From Palsa-360 sp963719875 (GTDB lineage Bacteria > Acidobacteriota > Terriglobia > Acidiferrales > UBA7541): a stretch of DNA of 64,000 nucleotides. The notes beneath the pieces were generated by a model. It was not told the DNA's origin. It did not search any database and saw only the letters and a program-made list of their open reading frames with translations. The translations under genes were made by a program, and so were the position numbers. The stretch covers positions 868,001 through 932,000 of the forward strand of contig CAVRDJ010000004.1 of assembly GCA_963719875.1 (NCBI GenBank), read 5' to 3'. The stretch's first letter is position 1, and each line of letters opens with the position of its first letter. This document shows positions 35,120 through 45,251 of the stretch, piece by piece.

Positions 35120-36037
35120 TCATTTTGGCACCGCAGCGGGTGCAGACTGAATCGCGGTGTCCCAGCTCTCCATCATCTGCCAAATCCCGTCGCGGTCCAG
35201 ATGCCAGATTCGTGTGCTGAGTTCAGGCTTTCCGATATACGGTTTGTTTCGCGAGATGATTACGACCGTGTCCCCAAAGTGAAAGATCCTCGCCTGCGGC
35301 TCTGCCGCCAACTGTGACTCACAAAGCCGTCCAGCAACCCACAGGGGTCTGCATAAAGTTACTCGGCCGGTGGCGGGCTTGCTGATTGTCGCAATGCGAT
35401 CCGCCTTGTCGATCGGTCCGGTAGCGCCCGAGGTGGCCATCAAGTACTCCTCAGGAAAATGGGGGGACCAGGTCTTCGTGTTGTGGTCGGTGAGTGCCAA
35501 CTCCAACTGTGCCCACGAGGTACGAATTCCCTTTTCGGCTTCGTCCTTCGGCGTAAATGGCGCGTCGTTGCAGGGATTATTACAATCGTTTGCGCTGAGT
35601 GCGCTGGGCTCGGCGTGCTCGGCCAGCGCGACTTCGTGATAATGGAGAATCCGCCAGCCCGCTGGACGTTTCACCCAGACGCGCAGAATGTACATTTTGC
35701 CGCGGGCGACTCGGACTTCTCCAACCTGGCCGTAGGTGTACTCCGTTACTTGAATGCCGCTTTCATCGCCGAGAGGAGGCTTGGGCATATCACCCAGGAC
35801 TTTCGCCCGGCTCAAAGTTTCGCCGGCCGAGTTCGTCCACATGAAATCCACGTCGAGGAACTTCTCGGCTGCGGCTTTGTCTGTCTTCCCGAGGGCTCCG
35901 ACCACAGCGTGGTCCGCCTGCAGGACTCCCGGATCATCCTTGATATCGGTGGCGGCCAGCGGCTGAATCAGCAGGGATGCGGGCATGCCAATCCACACAA
36001 GCCCCATAACGAGCGCATTCAAGATGAAACGTTTCAT
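35120..36037 (-). CDS. Secreted protein with two NTF2/DUF4440-like domains
   Basis: A 305-residue exported protein. I choose the ATG at 36035-36037, which has GGAGAG just upstream and opens the signal peptide MKRFILNALVMGLVWIGM. The mature part holds two NTF2-like (DUF4440-type) domains: one with ADHAVVGALGKTDKAAAEKFLDVDFMW and one with SWAQLELALTDHNTKTWSPHF. Such domains are small cone-shaped folds used for ligand binding or steroid-isomerase-like chemistry. No catalytic set can be named. It lies in the same leftward run as DUF6152. Confidence 0.7.
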   Translation of the reverse strand: MKRFILNALVMGLVWIGMPASLLIQPLAATDIKDDPGVLQADHAVVGALGKTDKAAAEKFLDVDFMWTNSAGETLSRAKVLGDMPKPPLGDESGIQVTEYTYGQVGEVRVARGKMYILRVWVKRPAGWRILHYHEVALAEHAEPSALSANDCNNPCNDAPFTPKDEAEKGIRTSWAQLELALTDHNTKTWSPHFPEEYLMATSGATGPIDKADRIATISKPATGRVTLCRPLWVAGRLCESQLAAEPQARIFHFGDTVVIISRNKPYIGKPELSTRIWHLDRDGIWQMMESWDTAIQSAPAAVPK

Positions 36038-36373
36038 GACACTCTCCATCTGGTCGGGATCTCCTTTCTTATTCATGGTTTACCGCCAATATACATGTAA
36101 CTGACTCCGCAGGACAAACTAATCAATTCCTTGATCTCGTAGGCATGATCGGTGCGCTCAGGATTTCAACTTGTGGGTTGCGCGTCGGATTTCGCGGGAT
36201 TTCGCGTGCGAATCCTGGGCCAGTTTTTTAGAGCGGAATGACCTGTACTAAATCTGGACTTGCGACCAGTCTTGCGCCTCCTCCATTCCGGCCAACCTTT
36301 AATAGTGACGTGTTGTGGATCCGAAACAAAACTGAGGGGGAAGATCGTTTTGATCTGTCAAAGGAGTTCCACC
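36038..36373. other. Divergent promoter region
   Basis: These 336 bases lie between the NTF2-like gene (minus) and the large surface protein gene (plus). A direct repeat, GGATTTCGCG, occurs near 36187-36207. No clear -35/-10 pair is visible and no gene is present. Confidence 0.35.
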
Positions 36374-39300
36374 ATGCGCCGCCCTTTTGTTTGCAGTTTG
36401 TTGATCGGGCTGATCCTCTCTCTTATCTTCTGCGCGGCCAATCCCGTGACTGTCAGTGCCGGCACCATTCATCATTACGAATACGTCTTAACCTCCGGCT
36501 TCATCTATGTTTACGATATGGATAATGGCGGCAATTTGGTGAAACGGGTGTCCGTTCCCACCACGGCAGGTGTGAGAGGGGCCGTTGCGAGCGCCGCGAC
36601 CGGCATGCTGTACATCAGCTATGGCAGCGACGGGAATAACGGAGGATTTCAACTCGCCTACAACCTGGCGACGGATCAAGTGTCATGGACCATGAGCTAC
36701 TCCCATGGCATTGACAGCCAGTCCGTCAGTCCCGATGGAAAGAAGATTTATATGCCGTCGGGAGAGCTTGCCAGCGGCGGCACCTGGTACGTCGAGGATA
36801 GTTCGAGTGGAAATGACATAGCCACGATCGACAGCGGAGGATCAGGTCCGCACAACACCATTGTGAGTCCCAGCGGATCGCACGTCTACATGGGAAACAG
36901 GGATTTCAATTTGTCGAGCAGCTCGCCGGGCGTGAATGACTTCGATATCGCCGACACCGCGACCAATCAGGTCGTTGGCAGAGTGACTCCGCTAAAAAGC
37001 GGGGCCCGACCTTTTACCATCAACAGCAAAGAAACGTTTTCCTTCAATACGGTGACAGCCTTTCTCGGGTTTCAAGTGGGAGACCTGACTACGGGAAAAG
37101 TCATTTACACGGTTGCCGTGGACGGATCAAAAATTCCCGGGTATACGACACAAACTTCGGCCACGATTCCGAGCCACGGCATTTCGTTGTCGCCGGATGA
37201 CAAGGAAATCTACTTAGTCGATCAGCCCAACAGTTACGTTCACGTGTTCGATGTGACCGGCCTGCCTGGCAGCCCGCCGGTGCAAGTCGCGGACATCAAA
37301 CTGGTGAACCAAATGTCCGGCAACCAAAATGAATGCGCCTATGACTGCTTGAGGGATGGGTGGATGCAACATAGCAGGGACGGCCGTTTCGTCATGGTTG
37401 GGGACTCGGGAGACGTGATCGATACCCTGACCCGCCAAACGATTGCTACGATGCCTGCGTTGCTGGATAGTCGTGTCGAAATTGAAATCGATTTTCAGGA
37501 TAGTACGCCGATCTGGGCCGCCACTTCCCGCAGCGGGATCGGATACGCAAACCCGCTGCCTCCAACTTTCACTACCCGCATCACGAGTCCCAATTTAGGG
37601 AGCACCGTCTCCGGCACGAACGTCACGGTGTCGACTTCGGTGGTCGACAGTGCAAGCATATCGGGAGTGGACTTGTTTAAAGACGGCACCCTCTTTGCGA
37701 GCACGACCTCAAGCCCCTATTCATTCACCTGGGATACGACCAAAGATGCGAACGGGTCGCACACACTGATGGTCACAGCCAATGACACTGCGGGGAACAA
37801 GACCAGCTTCTCAGCCACTTTCACTGTCAATAACGTAAACACCCCGAAACCGCCTTCCATCACGACGACTTCGTTGCCCAGCGGCACGCAAAACACGGCT
37901 TACAGCGCCACGCTGGCAGCAACGGGAGGCGCCACTCCCTACACCTGGTCCATCATCTCCGGGGCCTTGCCGGCGGGATTGACGCTCGCGTCAAGCTCAG
38001 GAGCGATCTCAGGCACGTCAACAGGATCTGGCACGAGCAACTGTACCGTGCAGGTTACGGATGCCAATTCACAGACCGCAACCAAGGCGCTAAGCCTGAC
38101 CATTAGCGCGGTATCGCCCCCACCGCCACCTCCTCCGCCTCCGCCCTCGACTGTCCGCCCCGTCGTGATCGTGATTGGCGAGAACGAGAACGGGTCGAAT
38201 ACAGAGACTGGAATGCCTTGGCTAGATGCGCTGAGTGCACAGTATTCGTCGGCCACACAGTATTACGCGAATACCCATCCAAGTATCGGGAACTATGAGG
38301 GCATGACGAATGGGATCGTCGAGACAAACGACGACACCCAATGTCCCCAGACCTTCGTCATCAATGCCGACAACGTAGTACGGCAACTCATCGCGGCAGG
38401 CAAGACGTGGAAGCAGTACGCCGAGTCGATTCCCTCGGCCGGATACATTGGCTGCGACGCGACAGGGCCTGATGGTGGCACGTTCTACACGCGGCACGCG
38501 CCCCTGCCGTATTACAACGATGCCCAGGCCGCCGCTCAGAAGGTGAACATCGTTCCGTTCACGCAGTTCGCGGCGGACCTAGCCGCGGGCACGCTCCCGG
38601 CATACAGCTTCGTGACGCCGAACGGCTGCGATGACGGACACGATTGCCCTATTCTGACATTCGATAATTGGTTAAAAGTTAACATTGCACCGCTGCTGAC
38701 CAACGCGCAATTCGTCGCGCAGGGCGGCGTGCTGGTCATCACCTGGGACGAATCCGCAAACGACAACACCAACGGCGGCGGCCGGGTCCAGTTCGTCGTG
38801 GCGGGACCGAACGTGAAGAAGGCGTACAAATCGACAACGTTGTATCAAGAAGGCAGTCTATGCCGATGGTCGATGGAACTTTCCGGTGCGGCCATTCCCA
38901 GCGGGTGCGCTGCATCGCCAACGATGGCGGAGTTTATTGCCGGCACAACACCACCGCCCCCACCTCCAATACTCGCTATCGCTACGACTTCGATCCCCGC
39001 TGGAACAGTTGGGAAGGCCTACAGCGCCACGCTGGCAGCGACGGGCGGCACCTCTCCCCTTACTTGGTCCATCGTAACTGGGACCTTGCCGGCGGGACTC
39101 GCGCTCGCGCCCAGCACAGGAGCGATCTCGGGCACTCCAACAGGATCAGGAACAAGCAGCTTTACCGTACAGGTTAAGGACGTTAATTCTCAGACCGCAA
39201 CCAAAGCACTAAGCCTGACCGTGAACGCGGCGCCTTCGATCACACCGCCTTCGATCACGACGACTTCGTTGCCTAGCGGCAATCAAAATGTAGCATACAG

Positions 39301-40957
39301 CGCCACGTTAACTGCCACGGCCGGAACGCCTCCATATACCTGGTCGCTGGTTTCCGGGAACTTGCCGGCGGGATTGTCGCTTGCGCCCAGCACAGGCGCG
39401 ATCTCGGGCACTCCAACAGGATCTGGAACAAGCAGCTTTACCGTGCAGGTTATGGACGCCAATTCCAAGGCCGCAACGAAATCGCTAAGCCTGACCGTGA
39501 GCGCGACGCCTTCCAACACGCCGCCTTCGATCACGACAACTTCGTTGCCCAGCGGTACTCAGAAAGTGGCCTATAACGCCACGCTAACGGCTACGGGCGG
39601 CACGACTCCCTACACCTGGTCCATCGTATCGGGGACCTTGCCGGCGGGACTGGGGCTTGCGCCAGGCGCAGGTGCGATCTCGGGTACGCCGACGGGGACT
39701 GGTACGAGCAACTTTACCGTCCGGGTTACAGATGTCAATTCCCTGTCCGCAACGAAGTCGCTTAGCGTGACTGTTACAGCGACCGCGTCGCCTTCGATCT
39801 CGGCGACGAGCGGAACGCCACAGAGCGCGCCGATCGACGCAGCGTTCGCAGCGACGCTCATAGCGACGGTGAGAGACGCCGGCGGGAAACCGCTAACCGG
39901 ATTGACCGTGATGTTCACGGCTCCGCCACAAACGGGACCGAGCGGGACGTTTGCGGGAGGCGTGGATACGGCAATAACGAATTCAAATGGAGTGGCAACG
40001 TCGGCAGTATTCACGGCGAATAGCATCCCGGGCGGCCCGTACGTTGTGACGGCATCTGTAGCAGGAGCGGGAACGCCTGCAAACTTCTCGCTGACGAATG
40101 ATCCTAAGCTGGCGGCATCAATGACGGTAAAAGCAGGGACTCCGCAGCGTTCGATTGTCAATACGGCGCTCCCCACACCGCTGAAAGTGACGGTCAACGA
40201 TGCAAGTGGCCACCCTGTTCCTGGTGTGAGTGTGATGTTTACGGCGCCATCGAGCGGAGCGAGCGGGACTTTCGCCGGCGGAGGAGTGTCATCGACGGTA
40301 ACAACAGATGCGGGCGGTGTAGGGACGGCCCCCACGTTCACGACAAATGGCATTGGAGGCGGCCCTTACAACGTGACAGCTTCCGCAACAGGGATTACGG
40401 CCTCAGCCACATTTTCCATTACCAATGTTGATTTTACTCTGGCGCAATTTGCGCCTGGAACTATACAGCTTACTCCGGGTACGCCGGCGAATGTCGTGCT
40501 GACTTTGAACACGACCCCGAATGGTTCGACTTTGCCAGCCGACGTGAATTTTAGCTGTGCCCCCCATGTATCCATGTCAACTACGACGTGCACGGTCAAT
40601 CCGACGAAGATTTCGGCGAACAGTCCTTCCGGAATCACCGCAACACTGACAGTCACGTCTACCGCAAGTTTGCCTCCGGCTCCCCAGCGGCAAGACCCGC
40701 GGATACCGTATCTGCCGTGGGCGGCCGCGACGGCACTCGCGGCTCTTATGGCGGTTTCCTTCGCGGGGTGGCAGAGAATCGTACCGTTGCGGGGACGCAT
40801 GGCCTACCTAACGTTGGCGTTGCTCGCGATCAGCTCGGCTGGGCTGATGGGCTGCGTCGGACTCACCTCGGCTCAGAAGGTGCAGTCGAGCGTCACCGTG
40901 ACGGCCACCTCGGGAGGGATTTCAAAAACGGCGACGATTAATATCAACATGAAATAG
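36374..40957 (+). CDS. Giant surface protein: propeller, Ig-like repeats and phosphoesterase
   Basis: A 1527-residue exported mosaic. Domains in order: signal peptide (1-31), a YVTN-like propeller (about 32-395), one Ig-like domain (about 400-490), one putative-Ig (He_PIG) repeat (about 493-580), a ten-proline linker (about 582-592), a phosphoesterase/acid-phosphatase-like domain (about 594-853; VVIVIGENENG and VLVITWDES), three more He_PIG repeats, two Big_1-like domains (about 1139 and 1248), and a final beta domain. Two membrane helices follow (about 1445-1465 and 1476-1496), with a short Thr-rich tail beyond. AAGGAG at 36361 supports the start. It is probably cell-surface anchored and active on a phosphate ester. 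Confidence 0.85.
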   Translation: MRRPFVCSLLIGLILSLIFCAANPVTVSAGTIHHYEYVLTSGFIYVYDMDNGGNLVKRVSVPTTAGVRGAVASAATGMLYISYGSDGNNGGFQLAYNLATDQVSWTMSYSHGIDSQSVSPDGKKIYMPSGELASGGTWYVEDSSSGNDIATIDSGGSGPHNTIVSPSGSHVYMGNRDFNLSSSSPGVNDFDIADTATNQVVGRVTPLKSGARPFTINSKETFSFNTVTAFLGFQVGDLTTGKVIYTVAVDGSKIPGYTTQTSATIPSHGISLSPDDKEIYLVDQPNSYVHVFDVTGLPGSPPVQVADIKLVNQMSGNQNECAYDCLRDGWMQHSRDGRFVMVGDSGDVIDTLTRQTIATMPALLDSRVEIEIDFQDSTPIWAATSRSGIGYANPLPPTFTTRITSPNLGSTVSGTNVTVSTSVVDSASISGVDLFKDGTLFASTTSSPYSFTWDTTKDANGSHTLMVTANDTAGNKTSFSATFTVNNVNTPKPPSITTTSLPSGTQNTAYSATLAATGGATPYTWSIISGALPAGLTLASSSGAISGTSTGSGTSNCTVQVTDANSQTATKALSLTISAVSPPPPPPPPPPSTVRPVVIVIGENENGSNTETGMPWLDALSAQYSSATQYYANTHPSIGNYEGMTNGIVETNDDTQCPQTFVINADNVVRQLIAAGKTWKQYAESIPSAGYIGCDATGPDGGTFYTRHAPLPYYNDAQAAAQKVNIVPFTQFAADLAAGTLPAYSFVTPNGCDDGHDCPILTFDNWLKVNIAPLLTNAQFVAQGGVLVITWDESANDNTNGGGRVQFVVAGPNVKKAYKSTTLYQEGSLCRWSMELSGAAIPSGCAASPTMAEFIAGTTPPPPPPILAIATTSIPAGTVGKAYSATLAATGGTSPLTWSIVTGTLPAGLALAPSTGAISGTPTGSGTSSFTVQVKDVNSQTATKALSLTVNAAPSITPPSITTTSLPSGNQNVAYSATLTATAGTPPYTWSLVSGNLPAGLSLAPSTGAISGTPTGSGTSSFTVQVMDANSKAATKSLSLTVSATPSNTPPSITTTSLPSGTQKVAYNATLTATGGTTPYTWSIVSGTLPAGLGLAPGAGAISGTPTGTGTSNFTVRVTDVNSLSATKSLSVTVTATASPSISATSGTPQSAPIDAAFAATLIATVRDAGGKPLTGLTVMFTAPPQTGPSGTFAGGVDTAITNSNGVATSAVFTANSIPGGPYVVTASVAGAGTPANFSLTNDPKLAASMTVKAGTPQRSIVNTALPTPLKVTVNDASGHPVPGVSVMFTAPSSGASGTFAGGGVSSTVTTDAGGVGTAPTFTTNGIGGGPYNVTASATGITASATFSITNVDFTLAQFAPGTIQLTPGTPANVVLTLNTTPNGSTLPADVNFSCAPHVSMSTTTCTVNPTKISANSPSGITATLTVTSTASLPPAPQRQDPRIPYLPWAAATALAALMAVSFAGWQRIVPLRGRMAYLTLALLAISSAGLMGCVGLTSAQKVQSSVTVTATSGGISKTATININMK
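37850..39780 (+). repeat. Four He_PIG-type coding repeats, split by the phosphoesterase domain
   Basis: Copies start near 37850, 38965, 39240 and 39525, each about 85-95 codons. All share TTSLPSG or a variant, TYTWSI-like and LPAGL...GAISGT segments, and the DNA itself is closely similar between copies. The three later copies are adjacent, which suggests recent duplication. Confidence 0.8.
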
Positions 40958-41081
40958 CCAACCGAATGAAGTTTCCCTGATTTCGGGCACCTCATGCCCG
41001 CGAATGCAAGGAATTTGACGAGCATACCCTTCAGGAAATAAATCTGCTCCCGCTGCCTGTTTTTCACTACAATCACATGTC

Positions 41082-41975
41082 TTGGAAAAAGATTCGAGGC
41101 TTGATTTGGATCCTTTCGGCAAGCTTCTGCGATCGAAATTGGAAGAGCGGCGAGGCCTCTTGGTTCCCGGCGCCGCCGACGCGCTCGCGGCGCGCGTGAT
41201 CGCCAGTCTGGGCTTCGAGGCAATCTATATTACTGGCGCGGGCGTCACGAATGCATTGCTGGGAATGCCTGATCTCGGATTCATCAGCTTGCCTGAACTT
41301 GCCCAGCAGACCTCGGCCATTCGCGAGGCCGTCGAGCTTCCCATCATCGTCGATGCGGACACCGGGTTTGGCAATCCTCTGAATGTTCGTCACACCGTCC
41401 AAGTGTTGGAGCGCGCTGGGGCAAATGCTATTCAAATCGAGGATCAAGTTTTCCCGAAGCGCTGCGGGCATTTCAGCGGCAAACAAGTGATTGCGGCGGA
41501 GGAGATGATGGCGAAAGTCAGAGCCGCCGCCGACGCCCGCCGGAGCCAGGATTTCCTGATCATTGCGCGCACCGACGCTCGCGCCGAGCACGGCTTTCAA
41601 GCCGCCATCGACCGTGCGGCAAAGTGGATTGACGCGGGCGCGGACGTGACGTTTGTCGAAGCGCCCGAGAGCCTCGAAGAAGTGCGTCGTATCCCTGCTC
41701 TCTTGCGCGTTCCCCAGGTCATCAATATGGTGCCGGGCGGCAAAACGCCGATCGCGGATGCCGCGACACTCGCCTCCATGGGTTTTGCCGCGGTGCTGTA
41801 CGCAAATGCCGCTTTGCAGGGAGCCATTGCGGGAATGCAGGCGGCGTTGTCGGAATTGAAAGCGCGAGGTTTTCTGGACGAGAGCGGCGGCAAAATCGCG
41901 AGCTTCGCGGAGCGGCAACGGCTGGTTCAAAAGCCGCTCTTCGATGAATTGGAGCGGAAATATTCAACGAAATAA
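41082..41975 (+). CDS. Isocitrate lyase/PEP mutase family protein (PrpB-like)
   Basis: A 297-residue TIM-barrel lyase. The active-site loop KRCGH and VDADTGFGNP, QIEDQVFPK and FVEAPES identify the PrpB/oxaloacetate decarboxylase branch, which cleaves or decarboxylates 2-methylisocitrate-like acids. The start is uncertain because there is no ATG: TTG at 41082 is used, but TTG at 41106 has GAGG six bases upstream and may be the real one. It leads a set with a PrpD-like dehydratase and an MFS carrier. No methylcitrate synthase is present, so ordinary propionate use is not fully encoded here. Confidence 0.85.
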   Translation: MEKDSRLDLDPFGKLLRSKLEERRGLLVPGAADALAARVIASLGFEAIYITGAGVTNALLGMPDLGFISLPELAQQTSAIREAVELPIIVDADTGFGNPLNVRHTVQVLERAGANAIQIEDQVFPKRCGHFSGKQVIAAEEMMAKVRAAADARRSQDFLIIARTDARAEHGFQAAIDRAAKWIDAGADVTFVEAPESLEEVRRIPALLRVPQVINMVPGGKTPIADAATLASMGFAAVLYANAALQGAIAGMQAALSELKARGFLDESGGKIASFAERQRLVQKPLFDELERKYSTK

Positions 41976-42045
41976 AAAACGCCCCGCCGCTTGCACTTTT
42001 TGGTTCTTAGAAACAAGGACTGTTTGACTCATTGCAAGGATACCT

Positions 42046-43545
42046 ATGCAATGGCACCACGTGAAGGTGCACACCTCGGCGGAGAAACTCCCCCGGGAAG
42101 AACAGCTCGCCTGGAAAATCGCCGTAGTTGCCGCCGATCCCGCCCGCGTCGAGCCGGACGTGGCGGAGATGATCGCGAACCGCGTCATCGACAACGCGGC
42201 TGTTGCGATTGCCGCGATCAACCGGCGACCCGTAGTTTCTGCGCGCGCCATGGCCCTTGCTCATCCGCGCAAGCTTGGCGCCGCGATTTTCGGCGTTGAC
42301 TCCGAGCAGACCTTTTCATCCGAATGGGCTGCCTGGGCCAATGGCACTGCTGTCCGCGAACTGGACATGCACGACACGTTCCTCGGCGCCGATTTCGGCC
42401 ATCCCGGAGACAATATTCCGCCGATCCTTGCTGTGGCGCAGGCCGCGGAAAAATCCGGCGAGGAGTTCATCCGCGGAATTGCCACGGCGTATGAAATCCA
42501 GATGAATTTGATCCGCTCAATCTGCCTGCACGAACACCATATCGATCACATCGCACATTTGTGCCCGGCGCAGGCTGCAGGGATTGGGGCGCTGCTCGAT
42601 CTTCCGCCGGAAATCATCTACCAGGCGATTCAACAGGCGGTGCATGTGAGCTTCACCACGCGCCAATCGCGAAAGGGTGAGATCAGCAGTTGGAAAGCGT
42701 TTGCGCCCGCGCACGCCGGCAAGCTCGCCATCGAAGCAATCGATCGCGCCATGCGCGGGGAGAATTCTCCAAGCCCCATCTATGAAGGCGAAGAGAGCGT
42801 CATCGCGACGATGCTGGGCGGCGCGAAATCCGAATATTCGGTTCCGTTGCCGGCGCCGGGCGAACCAAAGCGCGCCATCCTCGAAAGCTACACGAAAGAG
42901 CATAGCGCCGAGTACCAGGCGCAGGCATTGATTGATCTGGCGTTCCGCATGCGCAGGAAAATCGCCGATCTCTCCCAAATCGAAAAAGTCATCATTCACA
43001 CCAGCCAGCACACTCATCAGGTGATTGGCACAGGGGCGAACGACCCTCAGAAAATGGATCCGCAGGCGAGCCGTGAAACGCTCGATCATTCGATCATGTA
43101 CATCTTCGCTGTTGCGCTGGAGGATGGCCGATGGCATCACGTGCAGAGCTATGCTCCGGAACGCGCCAGCCGGCCGGGCACGATGCGTTTGTGGCGCAGC
43201 ATCGAGACGCGAGAGGATCCGGAATGGACGCGCCGATATCACTCCAGCGACCCTGCAGAAAAAGCGTTCGGAGGCCGAGTCGAAATTGTTTTTCGCGATG
43301 GCGCACGCATAACTGACGAAATTCGGGTAGCCAACGCGCATCCCTTGGGGAATAAGCCGTTCACCCGTGAGGATTACCAGCGCAAGTTTCAATCGTTGAC
43401 CGGCGAAATACTTTCTCCGCGGGAGTCGCGAAGATTTCTCGATGCGGTTCAGCGTTTGTCCGTGCTGCGCGCCGGAGAACTCCGCAGTCTCAATCTGGCC
43501 GTCCCGGCAGAAACGCTGATGCATTGCGGACCGGGCCTGTTCTGA
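42046..43545 (+). CDS. prpD: MmgE/PrpD family 2-methylcitrate dehydratase-like protein
   Basis: A 499-residue PrpD-type enzyme. Visible features are NGTAVRELDMHDTF near residue 100, DFGHPGDNIPPILAVAQ, SSWKAFAPAHAGK with the family's conserved lysine, and GGAKSEYS. PrpD dehydrates 2-methylcitrate without an iron-sulfur cluster. Its length is normal. It follows the PrpB-like gene by 70 bases and precedes an MFS gene by 69, an apparent operon. Because synthase genes are absent, its natural substrate may be an imported tricarboxylic or hydroxy acid. Confidence 0.88.
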   Translation: MQWHHVKVHTSAEKLPREEQLAWKIAVVAADPARVEPDVAEMIANRVIDNAAVAIAAINRRPVVSARAMALAHPRKLGAAIFGVDSEQTFSSEWAAWANGTAVRELDMHDTFLGADFGHPGDNIPPILAVAQAAEKSGEEFIRGIATAYEIQMNLIRSICLHEHHIDHIAHLCPAQAAGIGALLDLPPEIIYQAIQQAVHVSFTTRQSRKGEISSWKAFAPAHAGKLAIEAIDRAMRGENSPSPIYEGEESVIATMLGGAKSEYSVPLPAPGEPKRAILESYTKEHSAEYQAQALIDLAFRMRRKIADLSQIEKVIIHTSQHTHQVIGTGANDPQKMDPQASRETLDHSIMYIFAVALEDGRWHHVQSYAPERASRPGTMRLWRSIETREDPEWTRRYHSSDPAEKAFGGRVEIVFRDGARITDEIRVANAHPLGNKPFTREDYQRKFQSLTGEILSPRESRRFLDAVQRLSVLRAGELRSLNLAVPAETLMHCGPGLF

Positions 43546-43614
43546 AACAGAATGTTCAGGCAATTCTCGGGAACACGGAGACAGACTCCAAGTGAACCGA
43601 ACAGAGCGTGGGGC

Positions 43615-45015
43615 ATGACTACATCGCAACAACCGATGACCGGCCAATCGGCAGCTGCGATCAGCGCGCGACTGGACCGTCTGCCCGCGACGCGGTACAT
43701 CTGGCAGCTTGTCCTGCTTCTCTCGCTCGGCGGCTGTTTTGAATTCTACGACCTTTTTCTGACGGCCTACATTGGACCGGGACTCGTCCGCAGCGGGCTG
43801 TTCTCCGGCGCGTCGGCTTCTTTCTTTGGCTTCAGCGGGCTGGCGAGTTTTGTCGCTGCGACCTTCGCGGGTCTTTTTCTGGGAACAATGGTATTCGGGT
43901 TCGCGGCTGACAAATTCGGACGGCGGTTGATTTTTACTTCCTCTCTGCTCTGGTACGCGAGCGCGACAGCCGTCATGGCCTTTCAAAACAGCGCTGCCGA
44001 AATTGTCCTGTGGCGGATGATCGCGGGTGTTGGCATCGGAGTTGAGCTGGTGACCATCGATACCTACATTGTCGAGCTGATGCCCAAGGAGCTTCGCGGC
44101 CGCGCTTTTGCGGTCAATGAAGTGATCCAGTTTTCTGCCGTGCCGGTGGTCGCTTTGGTGGCGTGGCGGCTCGTCCCGCTTCGGCCGTGGGGGTTCGACG
44201 GCTGGCGCTGGGTGGTGCTCCTCGGTGCGGTCGGCGCTATTTTTGTCTGGTTCATACGGCAACGAATTCCGGAAAGCCCGCGCTGGCTGATCGCCCATGG
44301 CAGACTGGAGGAAGCGGAGCGCGTGACCAGCGAGGTGGAACGGCGCGTCAGCAAAGAGAGTGGAGCCCCGCTCCCGCCGCCAAAGGTTGAAACCGTGGCG
44401 GAGCAACACGGCAGTTTTCTTGAAATTTTCGGACCGTCGTATGGTCCGCGCACGTTCATGCTGATGGTCTTCCACGTCTTTCAAACCATCGGCTACTACG
44501 GATTCGCCTCGTGGGTGCCCACGCTGCTGATCGCCAACGGCATCGGGATCACCTCGAGCCTGCAATATTCATTCATCATTGCGATCTCCTCTCCGTTTGG
44601 CCCGCTCTTGGCGCTAAGTGTCGCCGACAAATTCGAGAGGAAGTGGCAAATCGTCGTCACCGCACTTTTGGTCGCTGTGTTCGGCGTGCTCTTTGCCCGC
44701 CAGCGCAATCCCCTCTGGCTGATCGTGTTCGGGGTGATGCTGACCTGCGCGAACAACTGGATGTCCGCGAGCTTTCATACCTACCAGGCTGAACTTTTTC
44801 CGACGCGAGTTCGGGCGCGAGCCGTGGGCTTTGTATATTCCTGGAGCCGCCTGAGCGCTGTTTTTACCAGCCTGATGATCGGCTTCTTCCTGCGCGACTT
44901 CGGGGTCGCGGGAGTTTTCACATTCATCGGAGCATCCATGTTCGTTGTGGTTCTCTCCATAGGGATTTTCGGACCGCGCACGCGCAATCTGGCGCTCGAG
45001 GTTATTTCGCAATAG
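43615..45015 (+). CDS. MFS transporter, sugar/organic acid porter type
   Basis: A 466-residue carrier with twelve predicted membrane helices. Family signs are ADKFGRRLIF in the first cytoplasmic loop, RMIAGVGIGVELVTIDTYIVELMPKELRGRA-like sequence at helix 4-5 (sugar porter and aromatic acid carrier pattern), and PESPRWLI after helix 6. I chose the ATG at 43615; the ATG at 43552 lacks a ribosome site. It is the third gene of the PrpB-like/PrpD-like set and probably imports their substrate. Confidence 0.85.
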   Translation: MTTSQQPMTGQSAAAISARLDRLPATRYIWQLVLLLSLGGCFEFYDLFLTAYIGPGLVRSGLFSGASASFFGFSGLASFVAATFAGLFLGTMVFGFAADKFGRRLIFTSSLLWYASATAVMAFQNSAAEIVLWRMIAGVGIGVELVTIDTYIVELMPKELRGRAFAVNEVIQFSAVPVVALVAWRLVPLRPWGFDGWRWVVLLGAVGAIFVWFIRQRIPESPRWLIAHGRLEEAERVTSEVERRVSKESGAPLPPPKVETVAEQHGSFLEIFGPSYGPRTFMLMVFHVFQTIGYYGFASWVPTLLIANGIGITSSLQYSFIIAISSPFGPLLALSVADKFERKWQIVVTALLVAVFGVLFARQRNPLWLIVFGVMLTCANNWMSASFHTYQAELFPTRVRARAVGFVYSWSRLSAVFTSLMIGFFLRDFGVAGVFTFIGASMFVVVLSIGIFGPRTRNLALEVISQ

Positions 45016-45251
45016 CAACCTCTTTTGAAATACTCGCTCCGGACATCGCCGGAACTCAATCAGGCGATACATCAGCTTGGCAAACTGAACATTAACTGAC
45101 TTTATTTACCGGCGAAAGTGGAAGGGAGGAAAATGGGTGTATACTCGACACTGGCCGGAGGGATTCATGTGAGGACTCCGGCTGATGTGGTGTTTCGGCC
45201 CGCCCTGGTTGCCTCAGCAATCATTTTCCGACGAAAGAGGAGAGAACTAAC

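Noticed and set aside
42517..44565. Minus-strand open frame of 682 codons
   Set aside because: It overlaps the PrpD-like and MFS genes, is rich in Arg, His and Gln, and shows no domain.
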